The translations under genes were made by a program, and so were the position numbers. The notes under the pieces are model-generated. The model searched no databases. It was not told the DNA's origin and saw only the letters and a program-made list of their open reading frames with translations. From CAZEYT01 sp964516295 (GTDB taxonomy: Bacteria; Verrucomicrobiota; Verrucomicrobiia; Chthoniobacterales; Terrimicrobiaceae): a stretch of 10,350 bases of DNA. Below, piece after piece: positions 1 to 6,235 of this stretch (positions are counted from its first letter, which is position 1; every line of letters begins with the position of its first letter). The DNA is taken from NCBI GenBank assembly GCA_964516295.1, contig CAZEYT010000093.1:1-10350 (forward strand), given 5' to 3'.

Positions 1-603
1 TTCCGCACGAGCATGATCACGATGAATTTCATCAACGCCGCCACGATCGCGCTGGAGTTTGATTTTGCGCCGTCCACCTCCGAGCACGGGAGCATGGTGG
101 ACATCCTCGGCATCGGCACGCTCATCCGCGGCACCAGCGGCATCGGGAAAAGCGAGTGCGTTCTCGGCCTCATCGAGCGCGGTTACAGTCTCGTCAGCGA
201 TGACATCACGCGCATTCGCTCCATCGAGGGACGTGAACTCGTCGGCACATCCGATACTCTCTCACGCTACCACATGGAAGTCCGTGGCATCGGCATCATC
301 AATATCGCGTCCATTTTCGGCGCTGGGGCGGTCCGTCCGGAAAAACGGCTCGATCTGGTTGTTACACTCCGCGATTGGCACGAGGTCGAAGATGTGGATA
401 GAATCGGGCTTGATCGCGAAACATACGAGGTCCTTGGTATCAAGATTCCGCACATTACCCTGCCTGTGCGGACCGGCCGGGACCTCGCACGTCTCGTCGA
501 AGTTGCCGCCCTCGACCAGAAACTGAAGGACATGGGGGAGAACAGTGCGGTTGAATTCAATCAAAGACTGCTACATATGATCAGTGAACGCCGGAGCCGA
601 TGA
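1..603 (+). CDS. hprK: HPr kinase/phosphorylase, C-terminal part (5' end outside window)
   Basis: Bifunctional enzyme that phosphorylates HPr on its regulatory serine with ATP and reverses this by phosphorolysis; cytosolic. The frame is open from the first base, so the gene begins upstream; 200 residues remain of the usual 310-340. Seen: the Walker A loop GTSGIGKSE (bases 130-156), the acidic stretch VSDDITRI after it, and the family signature MEVRGIGIINI, all in the expected order. The N-terminal HprK domain is missing only because of the window edge. The Met codons at 13 and 22 are internal to the protein, not starts. The TGA at 601-603 overlaps the ptsH start region (ATGA), implying translational coupling with its substrate. 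No PTS permease is visible, which suits a regulatory role, but that is inference. Confidence 0.93.
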   Translation, partial: FRTSMITMNFINAATIALEFDFAPSTSEHGSMVDILGIGTLIRGTSGIGKSECVLGLIERGYSLVSDDITRIRSIEGRELVGTSDTLSRYHMEVRGIGIINIASIFGAGAVRPEKRLDLVVTLRDWHEVEDVDRIGLDRETYEVLGIKIPHITLPVRTGRDLARLVEVAALDQKLKDMGENSAVEFNQRLLHMISERRSR

Positions 604-911
604 TGGGAATCCTTTCGAAAAAAAAGACAGCCGATGATGTACAGCGCAGCACAAGCGAGCTGGTGATCGAGAACCGCAATGGTCTCCACGCCCGCCCGGC
701 TGCCATGTTTGTAAAGATTTCCAGCCGCTACCGGGCCGAGGTTTGGGTCGAAAAAGACGGCGAACGCGTCAACGGCAAAAGCATCATGGGGCTGATGATG
801 TTGGCTGCGGGCAAGGGCTCGAAACTCCATCTCGTGGCCGAAGGCTCCGACGCCGACAAGGTCGTCGCGGAACTCAAGAACCTCGTCGAGACCCGCTTCG
901 GCGAAGAATAG
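600..911 (+). CDS. ptsH: HPr phosphocarrier protein (PTS)
   Basis: HPr, the small cytosolic phosphocarrier of the phosphotransferase system and the substrate of the upstream HprK. The active-site motif NRNGLHARPA places the catalytic His at residue 30, and NGKSIMGLMML places the HprK target Ser at residue 61. The 31-residue separation equals that between His15 and Ser46 of classic HPr, so both sites are intact. The protein is 103 residues against about 88, because of a 15-residue hydrophilic N-terminal extension carrying three Lys. Two starts are possible: ATG 600 overlaps the hprK stop, while ATG 603 sits 6 bases after GGAG (593-596). The choice changes only one residue. Dual-site HPr plus HprK suggests carbon-source regulation; partner enzymes are not in view. 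Confidence 0.95.
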   Translation: MMGILSKKKTADDVQRSTSELVIENRNGLHARPAAMFVKISSRYRAEVWVEKDGERVNGKSIMGLMMLAAGKGSKLHLVAEGSDADKVVAELKNLVETRFGEE

Positions 912-927
912 TCGCCTCCGGGCGGAG

Positions 928-948
928 CGGGAGGATGCGATTCTCCCG
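928..948 (+). other. Hairpin between ptsH and the DUF3024 gene
   Basis: Perfect 6-bp inverted repeat CGGGAG (928-933) and CTCCCG (943-948) with a 9-base loop, 17 bases after the ptsH stop. There is no T-run behind it, so it is not a convincing intrinsic terminator. It could attenuate readthrough or protect the hprK-ptsH transcript 3' end. Confidence 0.3.
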
Positions 949-969
949 AAGAGACGGGTTTGGTTCTTC

Positions 970-1449
970 ATGGCGTTTTCCGAAAGCGAGCTCAACCGGC
1001 ATCTGTTCGCGCTGGAGGAGCGATTTTGGGCTCATTACCGTCCGCCTCCCCACTTGAGAGATCAGGTGCGCGAGGGGCAGAGAATTCCGGGACACGGCAT
1101 CGAGATCTTTTTTGTCCGTCCGGCCTTTCGAAGCCCCGGCGAATCTGTCGAGCACTCGATAGCGAAGCTCAAGTTTGATCGTTCCCGAGAGGTGTGGGCC
1201 ATTTATTGGATGCGGGTCGATGCCAAGTGGCACCGCTATCCACCTTGTCCGGAAGCGCCCACTCTCGGCAAAGCCCTCGATGCTGTTCACGCCGATCCAA
1301 ACGGTTGCTTCTTCGGCAGACATTTCCGAGCGTCTCAAGAATCTGCAACGCGCGATGACGCGCCCGGTTGTTTGCCGTTGAAGGCATCCGGGCACGGCTG
1401 TGGGCCGTTTCACCTATGGGCACCCAATCCCGGGCGCCCAAAACCCTGA
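970..1449 (+). CDS. DUF3024 family protein with an atypical C-terminal tail
   Basis: Conserved protein of unknown function matching DUF3024. The core, residues 1-116, shows the family pattern: RPPPHLRDQVR near residues 24-34, a GIEIFFVRP strand near 43-51, then the WAIYWMRVDAKWHRY block (76-90) and the ending ADPNGCFFG. By recollection, family members usually stop at or just after that GCFFG. Here the frame continues 43 residues through a low-complexity Gly/Pro/His stretch that overlaps three inverted repeats and ends 9 bases before the FAS1 gene. I infer that the original stop was lost and the tail is former intergenic DNA; a lineage-specific extension is possible. ATG 970 fits the family N-terminus (MAFSESEL). 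No good ribosome-binding site is visible. Function unknown. Confidence 0.8.
   Translation: MAFSESELNRHLFALEERFWAHYRPPPHLRDQVREGQRIPGHGIEIFFVRPAFRSPGESVEHSIAKLKFDRSREVWAIYWMRVDAKWHRYPPCPEAPTLGKALDAVHADPNGCFFGRHFRASQESATRDDAPGCLPLKASGHGCGPFHLWAPNPGRPKP
1362..1393 (+). other. Nested hairpin inside the DUF3024 tail
   Basis: GCCCGG (1362-1367) pairs with CCGGGC (1388-1393), and inside the loop TGCC (1373-1376) pairs with GGCA (1383-1386). A second small hairpin, ACGGC/GCCGT (1394-1398 and 1404-1408), follows at once, ending in TTT. The cluster looks like an old terminator or leader structure rather than constrained coding sequence, and it lies just upstream of the FAS1 gene. Confidence 0.35.
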
Positions 1450-1458
1450 ATAAACACC

Positions 1459-1944
1459 ATGAAAAAACTCCTTATCGCAGCAAGCATTGGAACCGTGACC
1501 CTCTTCGCCCAAGCGAATGCAGAAACCGGCGACATCGTGGAAGTCGCATCCGGAGCCGGATCTTTCGGCACGCTGGTGGCCGCCGTTCAGGCCGCCGGAC
1601 TCGTTGACACGCTGAAGGGGCCGGGTCCTTTCACCGTTTTTGCGCCGACCGATGCCGCTTTCCAGAAACTCGGTCAGGAAAAAATCGACAAGCTTCTCAA
1701 GCCGGAGAACAAGGAGAAGCTCGTCAAAATTCTCACCTATCATGTCGTCCCGGGCAAAGTGATGGCCGCCGACGTCAAGCCAGGTGAGGTCAAAACGGTC
1801 GAAGGGTCCGTGATCACCATCAAGGCTGCCGACGGCAAGGTGACGGTCAACGATGCGCTCGTCGAAAAGACCGACATCCCGGCCTCGAATGGCGTCATCC
1901 ACGTCATTGATACCGTGATCATTCCGCCGAAGAAGGGCTACTGA
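1459..1944 (+). CDS. Secreted single-domain fasciclin (FAS1) protein
   Basis: Exported protein of 161 residues with one FAS1 domain, a fold associated with adhesion and matrix binding in both bacteria and eukaryotes. Residues 1-21 form a classic signal peptide (two Lys, a hydrophobic core and an AQANA cleavage site), so the mature protein probably begins ETGDIV. The domain shows the H1-type block GPFTVFAPTDAAFQKL (residues 54-69), the H2-type block YHVVPGKVMAADVKPG, and the closing NGVIHVIDTVIIP that is typical of FAS1. There is no lipobox or membrane anchor, so it should be free in the periplasm or secreted. ATG 1459 follows the preceding stop by 9 bases, and no strong Shine-Dalgarno is visible. 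A strong terminator follows. The exact ligand cannot be inferred. Confidence 0.93.
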   Translation: MKKLLIAASIGTVTLFAQANAETGDIVEVASGAGSFGTLVAAVQAAGLVDTLKGPGPFTVFAPTDAAFQKLGQEKIDKLLKPENKEKLVKILTYHVVPGKVMAADVKPGEVKTVEGSVITIKAADGKVTVNDALVEKTDIPASNGVIHVIDTVIIPPKKGY

Positions 1945-1960
1945 TCCCAAGAACATTCAT

Positions 1961-1994
1961 CGCCGCGGTTCCTCGGAGCCGCGGCGGTTTTTTT
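1961..1994 (+). terminator. Strong rho-independent terminator after the FAS1 gene
   Basis: Perfect 8-bp GC stem CGCCGCGG (1961-1968) with CCGCGGCG (1979-1986), extended inward by a T-G and a T-A pair. The stem is followed by one G and seven T (1988-1994). It starts 16 bases after the FAS1 stop codon and closes the left gene block. Confidence 0.92.
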
Positions 1995-2017
1995 CGCCCA
2001 CAGGCTAGCATCTCGCA

Positions 2018-2036
2018 CTGGGCTCCAGGTTTTTTT
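2018..2036 (+). terminator. Possible weak second terminator
   Basis: A short CTGG (2018-2021) / CCAG (2025-2028) stem with a 3-base loop is followed by G and seven T (2030-2036). The stem is too short to stand alone, but lying 24 bases after the main terminator it may act as a back-up. Confidence 0.25.
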
Positions 2037-2063
2037 CTGTGGTGGCGATGCGTCTGTGATAAA

Positions 2064-2105
2064 ACCGTTCGGTGCCGTGGGGCACCGATGATGTCCGAAA
2101 GCGGT
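2064..2105 (+). other. Structured intergenic segment with a strong hairpin
   Basis: The stretch from 1995 to 2143 has no gene. It contains TCGGTGCC (2069-2076) and GGCACCGA (2081-2088), a perfect 8-bp stem with a GTGG tetraloop. An alternative outer pairing is possible: ACCG (2064-2067) with CGGT (2102-2105), plus TTCGG (2068-2072) with CCGAA (2095-2099). This competes with the base of the inner stem. No T-run follows, so a terminator is unlikely; it may be a leader structure of the decayed ABC gene or a dispersed repeat. Confidence 0.4.
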
Positions 2106-2143
2106 AAAGATCCTTTTGTGGCAGGGAGCTGTCAACCCGGGAG

Positions 2144-2858
2144 TTGGTGAAGCGGTTGTTGCGCCTGAGTTGGAAATACCGCGCAGGGTGTTTGCAGGTG
2201 CTCGGCCTGCAGTTTGTTCAACTGGCGCTGGGACTCGGCGCGCTCGGCTTCACCGGTCTGGGAACCGACATCATCCAGGCCGCCGCCGACCCCACGAAGC
2301 CGCTTGCTGATCAATGGCGAGGATTTGGCCAAGGTCACCGCCGTGTCGGTGCAGCGACAAAGCCGGATGGTTTTGCAGCAGAATTTTTTGTTTACCGGAA
2401 CCACAACATCCGGTTTCCGAGACCTGCGTCCGGGCAGGCCGAGGTCCGGGCGGCGGTGGAGGCCATCGGGTGTGGGGATTTGTTTGAAAATCTTCCGCAT
2501 GGGTTGCACACCGAGGCCGGCGAGCGCGGGAGCGGGCTCTCGCTCGGTCAACGGCAACTCGTCTGCTTTTGCGCGGGCGCTGCTGGCTGATCCGCCCCTT
2601 CTGATTTTGGACGAGGCGACGAGTTCCATTGATACGATGACGGAACTTCGGACTTAAAAGGCGTTGAAACGCCTTCTCGTCGGGCGAACGAGCTTTCTTG
2701 TGGCTCACCGGCTGTCCACGGTACGCGAAGCAGACCTGATCCTCGTCCTCGATCACGGCCGCATTGTCGAGCGTGGCACCCATGGGGAGTTGCTCAAAGT
2801 CGGAGGGATTTCCCATGGGCTTTACCGTCAATTTGTGGCAGCGTCCGGTCGCGGCTGA
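2144..2858 (+). pseudogene. Decayed ABC exporter (fused membrane/ATPase type)
   Basis: Remnant of an ABC transporter half-molecule of roughly 590 residues. Bases 2144-2300 (TTG start) encode a typical N-terminus with the first membrane-segment region (LRLSWKYRAGCLQVLGLQFV). The reading then jumps frame to RLLINGEDLAKVT at 2301, which in intact proteins lies just after Walker A; about 350 residues, including most membrane helices and Walker A, are gone. The ATPase half is scrambled: the Q-loop part (MVLQQNFLFTG) is in one frame, and NIRFPRPA through the signature SGLSLGQRQL is in another after a shift near 2400. A probable extra T in the T4 run at 2567-2570 restores the first frame for Walker B (LLILDEATSSID). 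TAA at 2655-2657, probably a former CAA, then interrupts before the H-loop part AHRLSTV, which runs to TGA 2856-2858. It cannot make a working transporter. Confidence 0.9.
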
Positions 2859-2902
2859 ACCCGCGGGTGCGACCGGTGGCATTTTTCGGCGGGTGAGAAA
2901 GG

Positions 2903-2931
2903 TTGGCCGGAGGGAATTTCCTGTGTAGATT
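2903..2931 (+). promoter_or_regulatory. Candidate promoter of the aldo/keto reductase operon
   Basis: TTGGCC (2903-2908) and TAGATT (2926-2931) are separated by 17 bases, as for a sigma70-type promoter. The -10 end lies 8 bases before ATG 2940, so the transcript would be leaderless or nearly so. The only Shine-Dalgarno-like sequence (GGAGGG, 2909-2914) is 25 bases from the start, too far to serve. Both boxes are imperfect. Confidence 0.3.
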
Positions 2932-2939
2932 TTCGTGCG

Positions 2940-3974
2940 ATGAACTACCGCAATTTTCGAGGAACGGACGTGACAGTGAGCGAGGTCGGCTTTGGCCTCT
3001 GGACGGTTTCCACCGGGTGGTGGGGTCGGTATACGGACGAGGAGGCGGTGCGTCTGATGCATGTGGCGCGGGATTTTGGGGTCACGTTGTTCGACGCGGC
3101 CGATACGTATGGAAACGGGCGGAGTGAAGAGTTGATCGCCAAGGCGTTTGGCGGCCGCCGCGACGAGATCGTCATCGCCACGAAAATCGGCTATGATTTT
3201 GTGAACCACGCCGATGCACGGCGGGGCCAGCGGGAGATCCCTCAGGACTTTTCCCCCGAGGCCCTGCGCCGGGCGACGGATGCGGCGTTGGGACGGTTGC
3301 AGACCGACTGCATCGACTTGTTGCAGCTCCACAATATTCGGATGGAGCAAGTGGATGACGATGCCGTCTGGGAAACGCTGGAGGACCTTCGCGCCGACGG
3401 CAAAGTGCGTCACTACGGCGTCGCGCTGGGGCCCGCCATCGGCTGGCTTGGCGAGGGCGTGCGGGCGATCCGGGTTCGCAAACCAACCGTGCTGCAACAT
3501 ATTTACAATCTGCTCGAGCAACATCCCGGCCGGACGATTCAACAGGCCGCTAAAGAATCTCACGCCGAGACCATGTTCCTCATTCGCGTGCCGCATTCGT
3601 CCGGGATGCTCGAAGGCAAATATACGGCGGAAACGGTCTTTCCGCCGAATGACCATCGCAACCACCGCCCGCGAAGCTGGCTTCTCAACGGTGTAAAGAA
3701 GGTCGAGCAACTGCGCTTTTTGGAGCGGGAGGGTCGTACCCTCGGTCAGGCGGCGATTCAATGGCTGCTGGCCGATTCCCGGACTGCTTCCGTTTTGCCG
3801 AACATTTACGACGAGGTCCAGTTGCGCGAATTTGCGGCCGCGCCGGATCAGGTTGCGTTGACCGCGGACGAACTGGCGCGGGTGCAGGCCCTTTTTGAGA
3901 ATCACTTCGGCTTGGAACCGGAGGAAGGGAAATACAAGGGGACGATGGAGATTCCGGAAGAAGCCACCGCGTGA
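2940..3974 (+). CDS. Aldo/keto reductase family oxidoreductase
   Basis: NAD(P)H-dependent oxidoreductase of the aldo/keto reductase superfamily (TIM barrel, cytosolic), 344 residues, close to the usual 310-350. The catalytic tetrad is complete: Asp52 and Tyr57 in FDAADTYGNG, Lys82 in ATKIGYD, His131 in DLLQLHN. The cofactor-binding C-terminal part is recognisable (GRTLGQAAIQWLLADS, then SVLPNIYDEVQL where most members have a GxxxxxQ-type segment). The N-terminus NYRNFRGTDVTVSEVGFGLW is typical of the IolS/general stress protein 69-like branch. ATG 2940 is the first possible start in frame, as no upstream ATG/GTG/TTG fits. Its stop overlaps the HAD gene start (GTGA, 3971-3974), so the two are probably co-translated. 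The substrate is unknown; the HAD neighbour might suggest sugar or sugar-phosphate metabolism, but only weakly. Confidence 0.93.
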   Translation: MNYRNFRGTDVTVSEVGFGLWTVSTGWWGRYTDEEAVRLMHVARDFGVTLFDAADTYGNGRSEELIAKAFGGRRDEIVIATKIGYDFVNHADARRGQREIPQDFSPEALRRATDAALGRLQTDCIDLLQLHNIRMEQVDDDAVWETLEDLRADGKVRHYGVALGPAIGWLGEGVRAIRVRKPTVLQHIYNLLEQHPGRTIQQAAKESHAETMFLIRVPHSSGMLEGKYTAETVFPPNDHRNHRPRSWLLNGVKKVEQLRFLEREGRTLGQAAIQWLLADSRTASVLPNIYDEVQLREFAAAPDQVALTADELARVQALFENHFGLEPEEGKYKGTMEIPEEATA

Positions 3975-4681
3975 GACGACTGGCGCGATTTGTGATGCGG
4001 GGCGGGCGGCGCCGGGTCGGTGCGGCCGGTCCCCTCGAAATCCGCCCGAAGCTTCTCGTTTTTGATTTCGACGGAACGATTGCCGACACGTTCGAGAACG
4101 GGCTCGAGATCCTCAATATGCTGGCGGGAGAGTTCGGATTTCGTTCGCTCGAAAAACAGGACGTACCAAAGGCCCGGGACATGCGGACGAGGGAATTGAT
4201 GCGTTTTCTGGGGATCTCGACCCGCCAGATGTCGCGCATTGCCAAGCGCGGAACCGAGGAAATTGGCAAGCGAATCGACGGCGTGCAACCGCTTCCGGGC
4301 GTGGTGGAAATCCTCCGTCAGGCGCAGGCCGACGGATTTTTTTTGGGAATTGTGACCTCGAACTCGGAGGAAAACGTGCGGCGGTTCCTCGCCAACCACG
4401 GTTTGGAGATGTTTCAGTTTGTTCGGAGTTCTTCCAAGCTCATGGGGAAGGGGAGGGAAGTGCGCGCGGTGATGAAGTCCCATGGTCTCAGTGCCCGGGA
4501 GATTCTCTTGATCGGCGATGAAACGCGCGACATCGAGGCCGCCCAGGAGGTCGGGGCCCATGTTGCCGCCGTCACTTGGGGCTACAACAGTCGGCGGGCG
4601 CTGGCGGCCCTGACGCCGGATCACCTTTTCGAAGCTCCGGTCGAACTTATGAGCCTTCTGGCGGCGCTTCCCCGGCGATGA
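3971..4681 (+). CDS. HAD-superfamily phosphatase (phosphoglycolate-phosphatase-like)
   Basis: Haloacid-dehalogenase-type hydrolase of 236 residues, probably a Mg-dependent phosphatase. All four HAD motifs are present: DFDGT with nucleophile Asp32 and acid Asp34; Thr129/Ser130 in GIVTSNS; Lys160 in LMGKGREV; and Asp183/Asp187 in LLIGDETRDIEAA. The helical cap between motifs I and II (about residues 40-110) suggests subfamily IA, like Gph. GTG 3971 overlaps the preceding stop by 4 bases, with GGAAGAAG (3956-3963) as a plausible ribosome-binding site. A later ATG (3995) would remove 8 basic residues and is the alternative. The Arg/Gly-rich first 25 residues are outside the HAD fold. Its own stop overlaps the STAS gene start (ATGA), so it sits in the middle of a coupled three-gene unit. 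The substrate cannot be read from sequence. Confidence 0.92.
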   Translation: MRRLARFVMRGGRRRVGAAGPLEIRPKLLVFDFDGTIADTFENGLEILNMLAGEFGFRSLEKQDVPKARDMRTRELMRFLGISTRQMSRIAKRGTEEIGKRIDGVQPLPGVVEILRQAQADGFFLGIVTSNSEENVRRFLANHGLEMFQFVRSSSKLMGKGREVRAVMKSHGLSAREILLIGDETRDIEAAQEVGAHVAAVTWGYNSRRALAALTPDHLFEAPVELMSLLAALPRR

Positions 4682-5934
4682 CGGTCGAGCAGACCAGAGT
4701 GTCGGATGGCGTGGTCTTGTCATTGGACGGTCGTTTTGATGCGCATGGGGCGAACGAGGTCCAGCGGGTGATCGATGCTGCGACGATTCGGAGCGGTGAA
4801 ACCCTGCGGCTGGATTTTTCCAAAGTGCCTTACCTCAGCAGCGCGGGCTTGCGGATTTTGCTTCTGAGCCAAAAACGATGCGACCGGGAGGGGGCGCGGT
4901 TCGTTTTGCGGTCCCTTCAGCCCTATTGCTTGGAAGTCCTGCGGATCGGCGGGCTTCTGGGAAGCTTCGCGATTGAGCATGGCGTCGAGGAAACGCGCGA
5001 GCTTTCGACCGGGATCGGATCCTTCCGGCCGCGCGCGGGGCACGATGCGGCCGGAGCAATCGAAGTGCTTGGCCATATTGAGGATGTTCTGGCGAGCCGG
5101 ATCACGGCCGCGCATGTGAAGAGCAAGCCGTTCTCCGCCAAGGAGTTCTCCCTCGGGCTGGGAGCGATGGGGCCGAGCACCGAGGATGTTTTGCCGCGTT
5201 TGGGGGAAATGATGACCATCGGCTGCACGATGGTCTGGCTTCCCACCGACGGTTATGACACGCCCGATTTTCTCGTTCCCCAAGCGGACAGCGATGTGGT
5301 GACCATTCGCACCGGCTTCAACGCGGCAATTGCCGGCCTATTCAACGAGTTTTTTGAGTTTCGAAGTGCCGGCCCGGAGGGAGCCGATCTGGCCGAAATC
5401 TATCGGGCACTTTTTGATCTCGCCCGAACGCGGCGGAAAGACTTTCGCGGCTGTCTCGCCCTCGCGATGCGCGCGGATGTGAGCGCCATGTTCGGAGCCG
5501 GCGTGCTGAAGTCTCCCATCGCGGACTTCGCCCCCGAAAACGGCGAATGGATCACGCATGAATCGAATTTCGCCAAGTGGTTTGAGTTTGACCAAACGTC
5601 CCGCCACGGTGCTCTGACCGGGCTCATCTGCGGTGTTGGTCTGGATCTGACCGTTCCGCTGGACGCCTTCGACCGGGATTTTCTGGGGGCGACGTTTTAC
5701 ATCAATCCGGCCAACTCCGCGACCGCAGGCGAGATGCTTCACAATCACGGGGTCTTTTTCAGCCCGCTCCCGTTTCCCGAGCCCGCGCGCTCGTTGGAGG
5801 AGGAGATTGCCGACGTGGTGCGTCTTGGGGATTTTTTGGATATGCGCCACCTGCTGGATCGGACACGGGTGACGCGGGCGCTGATTGGGGTCGTTTACGT
5901 GCAGGAATTCCGCCCTGATCCGGCCACGCGCTGA
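4678..5934 (+). CDS. STAS-domain protein with a large unrecognised C-terminal domain
   Basis: Residues 1 to about 110 form a STAS (anti-sigma-factor antagonist) domain: the N-terminal VVLSLDGRFDAHGANEVQ strand-helix, LRLDFSKVPYLSSAGLRIL with the Ser54-Ser55 loop where SpoIIAA/RsbV relatives are phosphorylated, and a GARFVLRSLQP strand. Classic members end near 110-120 residues; this protein has 418. The remaining 300 residues form a soluble mixed alpha/beta region without membrane helices that I do not recognise. Conspicuous segments are EFSLGLGAMGP (156-166), TMVWLPTDGYDTPDF (184-198), WITHESNFAKWFEFD (291-305) and EMLHNHGVFFSPLPFP (352-367). ATG 4678 overlaps the HAD stop by 4 bases; an upstream frame extension to 4576 lies inside the HAD gene and lacks STAS character. 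No HATPase anti-sigma kinase, PP2C phosphatase or sigma factor lies nearby, so the STAS partner is unknown. Confidence 0.88.
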   Translation: MTVEQTRVSDGVVLSLDGRFDAHGANEVQRVIDAATIRSGETLRLDFSKVPYLSSAGLRILLLSQKRCDREGARFVLRSLQPYCLEVLRIGGLLGSFAIEHGVEETRELSTGIGSFRPRAGHDAAGAIEVLGHIEDVLASRITAAHVKSKPFSAKEFSLGLGAMGPSTEDVLPRLGEMMTIGCTMVWLPTDGYDTPDFLVPQADSDVVTIRTGFNAAIAGLFNEFFEFRSAGPEGADLAEIYRALFDLARTRRKDFRGCLALAMRADVSAMFGAGVLKSPIADFAPENGEWITHESNFAKWFEFDQTSRHGALTGLICGVGLDLTVPLDAFDRDFLGATFYINPANSATAGEMLHNHGVFFSPLPFPEPARSLEEEIADVVRLGDFLDMRHLLDRTRVTRALIGVVYVQEFRPDPATR

Positions 5935-5978
5935 ATTCCCACTTGGCGGTCGCAACACGCACGGGCTACGGTGGCATC

Positions 5979-6221
5979 ATGCAAAAGACACGTCTCTGGC
6001 TCATGTTTCCGTCGCGGCTCATTACCCGTCCGGTCATCTGGGAACTCGGTCGGGAATTTTCCGTCATGACCAACGTTCGTCAGGCCAGTGTGACGGACGA
6101 GATCGGGCTCGTCTCGCTGGAGCTGGACGGCGAGCGGGAAGACATCAAAAAAGCCATCGCCTGGCTCGAAGATCTGGGCATCAAAGTCGAGCCGGTCGAG
6201 ATCAACACCATCGAGAGCTGA
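5979..6221 (+). CDS. Small stand-alone NIL-domain protein
   Basis: An 80-residue protein that is essentially one NIL domain, the ACT-like regulatory domain found at the C-terminus of MetN methionine-transport ATPases, and elsewhere alone or with ferredoxin domains. Diagnostic features are the opening strand RLWLMFPSRLITRPVIWELG, the FSVMTNVRQASVTDEIG segment, the GLVSLELDGER strand and the closing AIAWLEDLGIKVEPV. ATG 5979, preceded by GGTGG at 5970-5974, gives the standard domain start; a TTG at 5943 in the same frame would add 12 non-homologous residues. It lies 44 bases after the STAS gene and may share its transcript. A link to methionine or sulfur metabolism is family knowledge only; no such gene is visible here. 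Confidence 0.88.
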   Translation: MQKTRLWLMFPSRLITRPVIWELGREFSVMTNVRQASVTDEIGLVSLELDGEREDIKKAIAWLEDLGIKVEPVEINTIES

Positions 6222-6235
6222 CGTCCGCCGTCAGC
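6217..6235. terminator. Convergent hairpin containing both stop codons (NIL/lgt)
   Basis: GCTGACG (6217-6223) and CGTCAGC (6229-6235) form a perfect 7-bp stem with a 5-base loop. The NIL stop TGA (6219-6221) is in the left arm, and the lgt stop (TCA on this strand, 6231-6233) is in the right. There is no T-run on either side, so efficiency as an intrinsic terminator is doubtful, but the position between converging genes suggests a bidirectional 3'-end structure. Confidence 0.45.

Noticed and set aside
2144..2858. Programmed frameshifting to make a functional ABC protein
   Set aside because: Walker A and most of the membrane domain are deleted and an in-frame TAA also interrupts the gene, so no recoding event could restore function.
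2271..3905. Long open frame of 544 codons on the - strand
   Set aside because: It lies antisense to the ABC remnant and the aldo/keto reductase gene, has no recognisable motif, and is the usual mirror frame of GC-rich coding DNA.
4576..4677. Longer N-terminus for the STAS protein
   Set aside because: The extra 34 residues lie wholly inside the HAD coding region and look like a shadow frame; ATG 4678 gives a normal STAS start and a 4-base overlap.
3971..5934. Phage-defence or toxin-antitoxin system
   Set aside because: No nuclease, NTPase sensor, toxin fold or mobile-element sign was found; HAD and STAS families are better explained as metabolic/regulatory.
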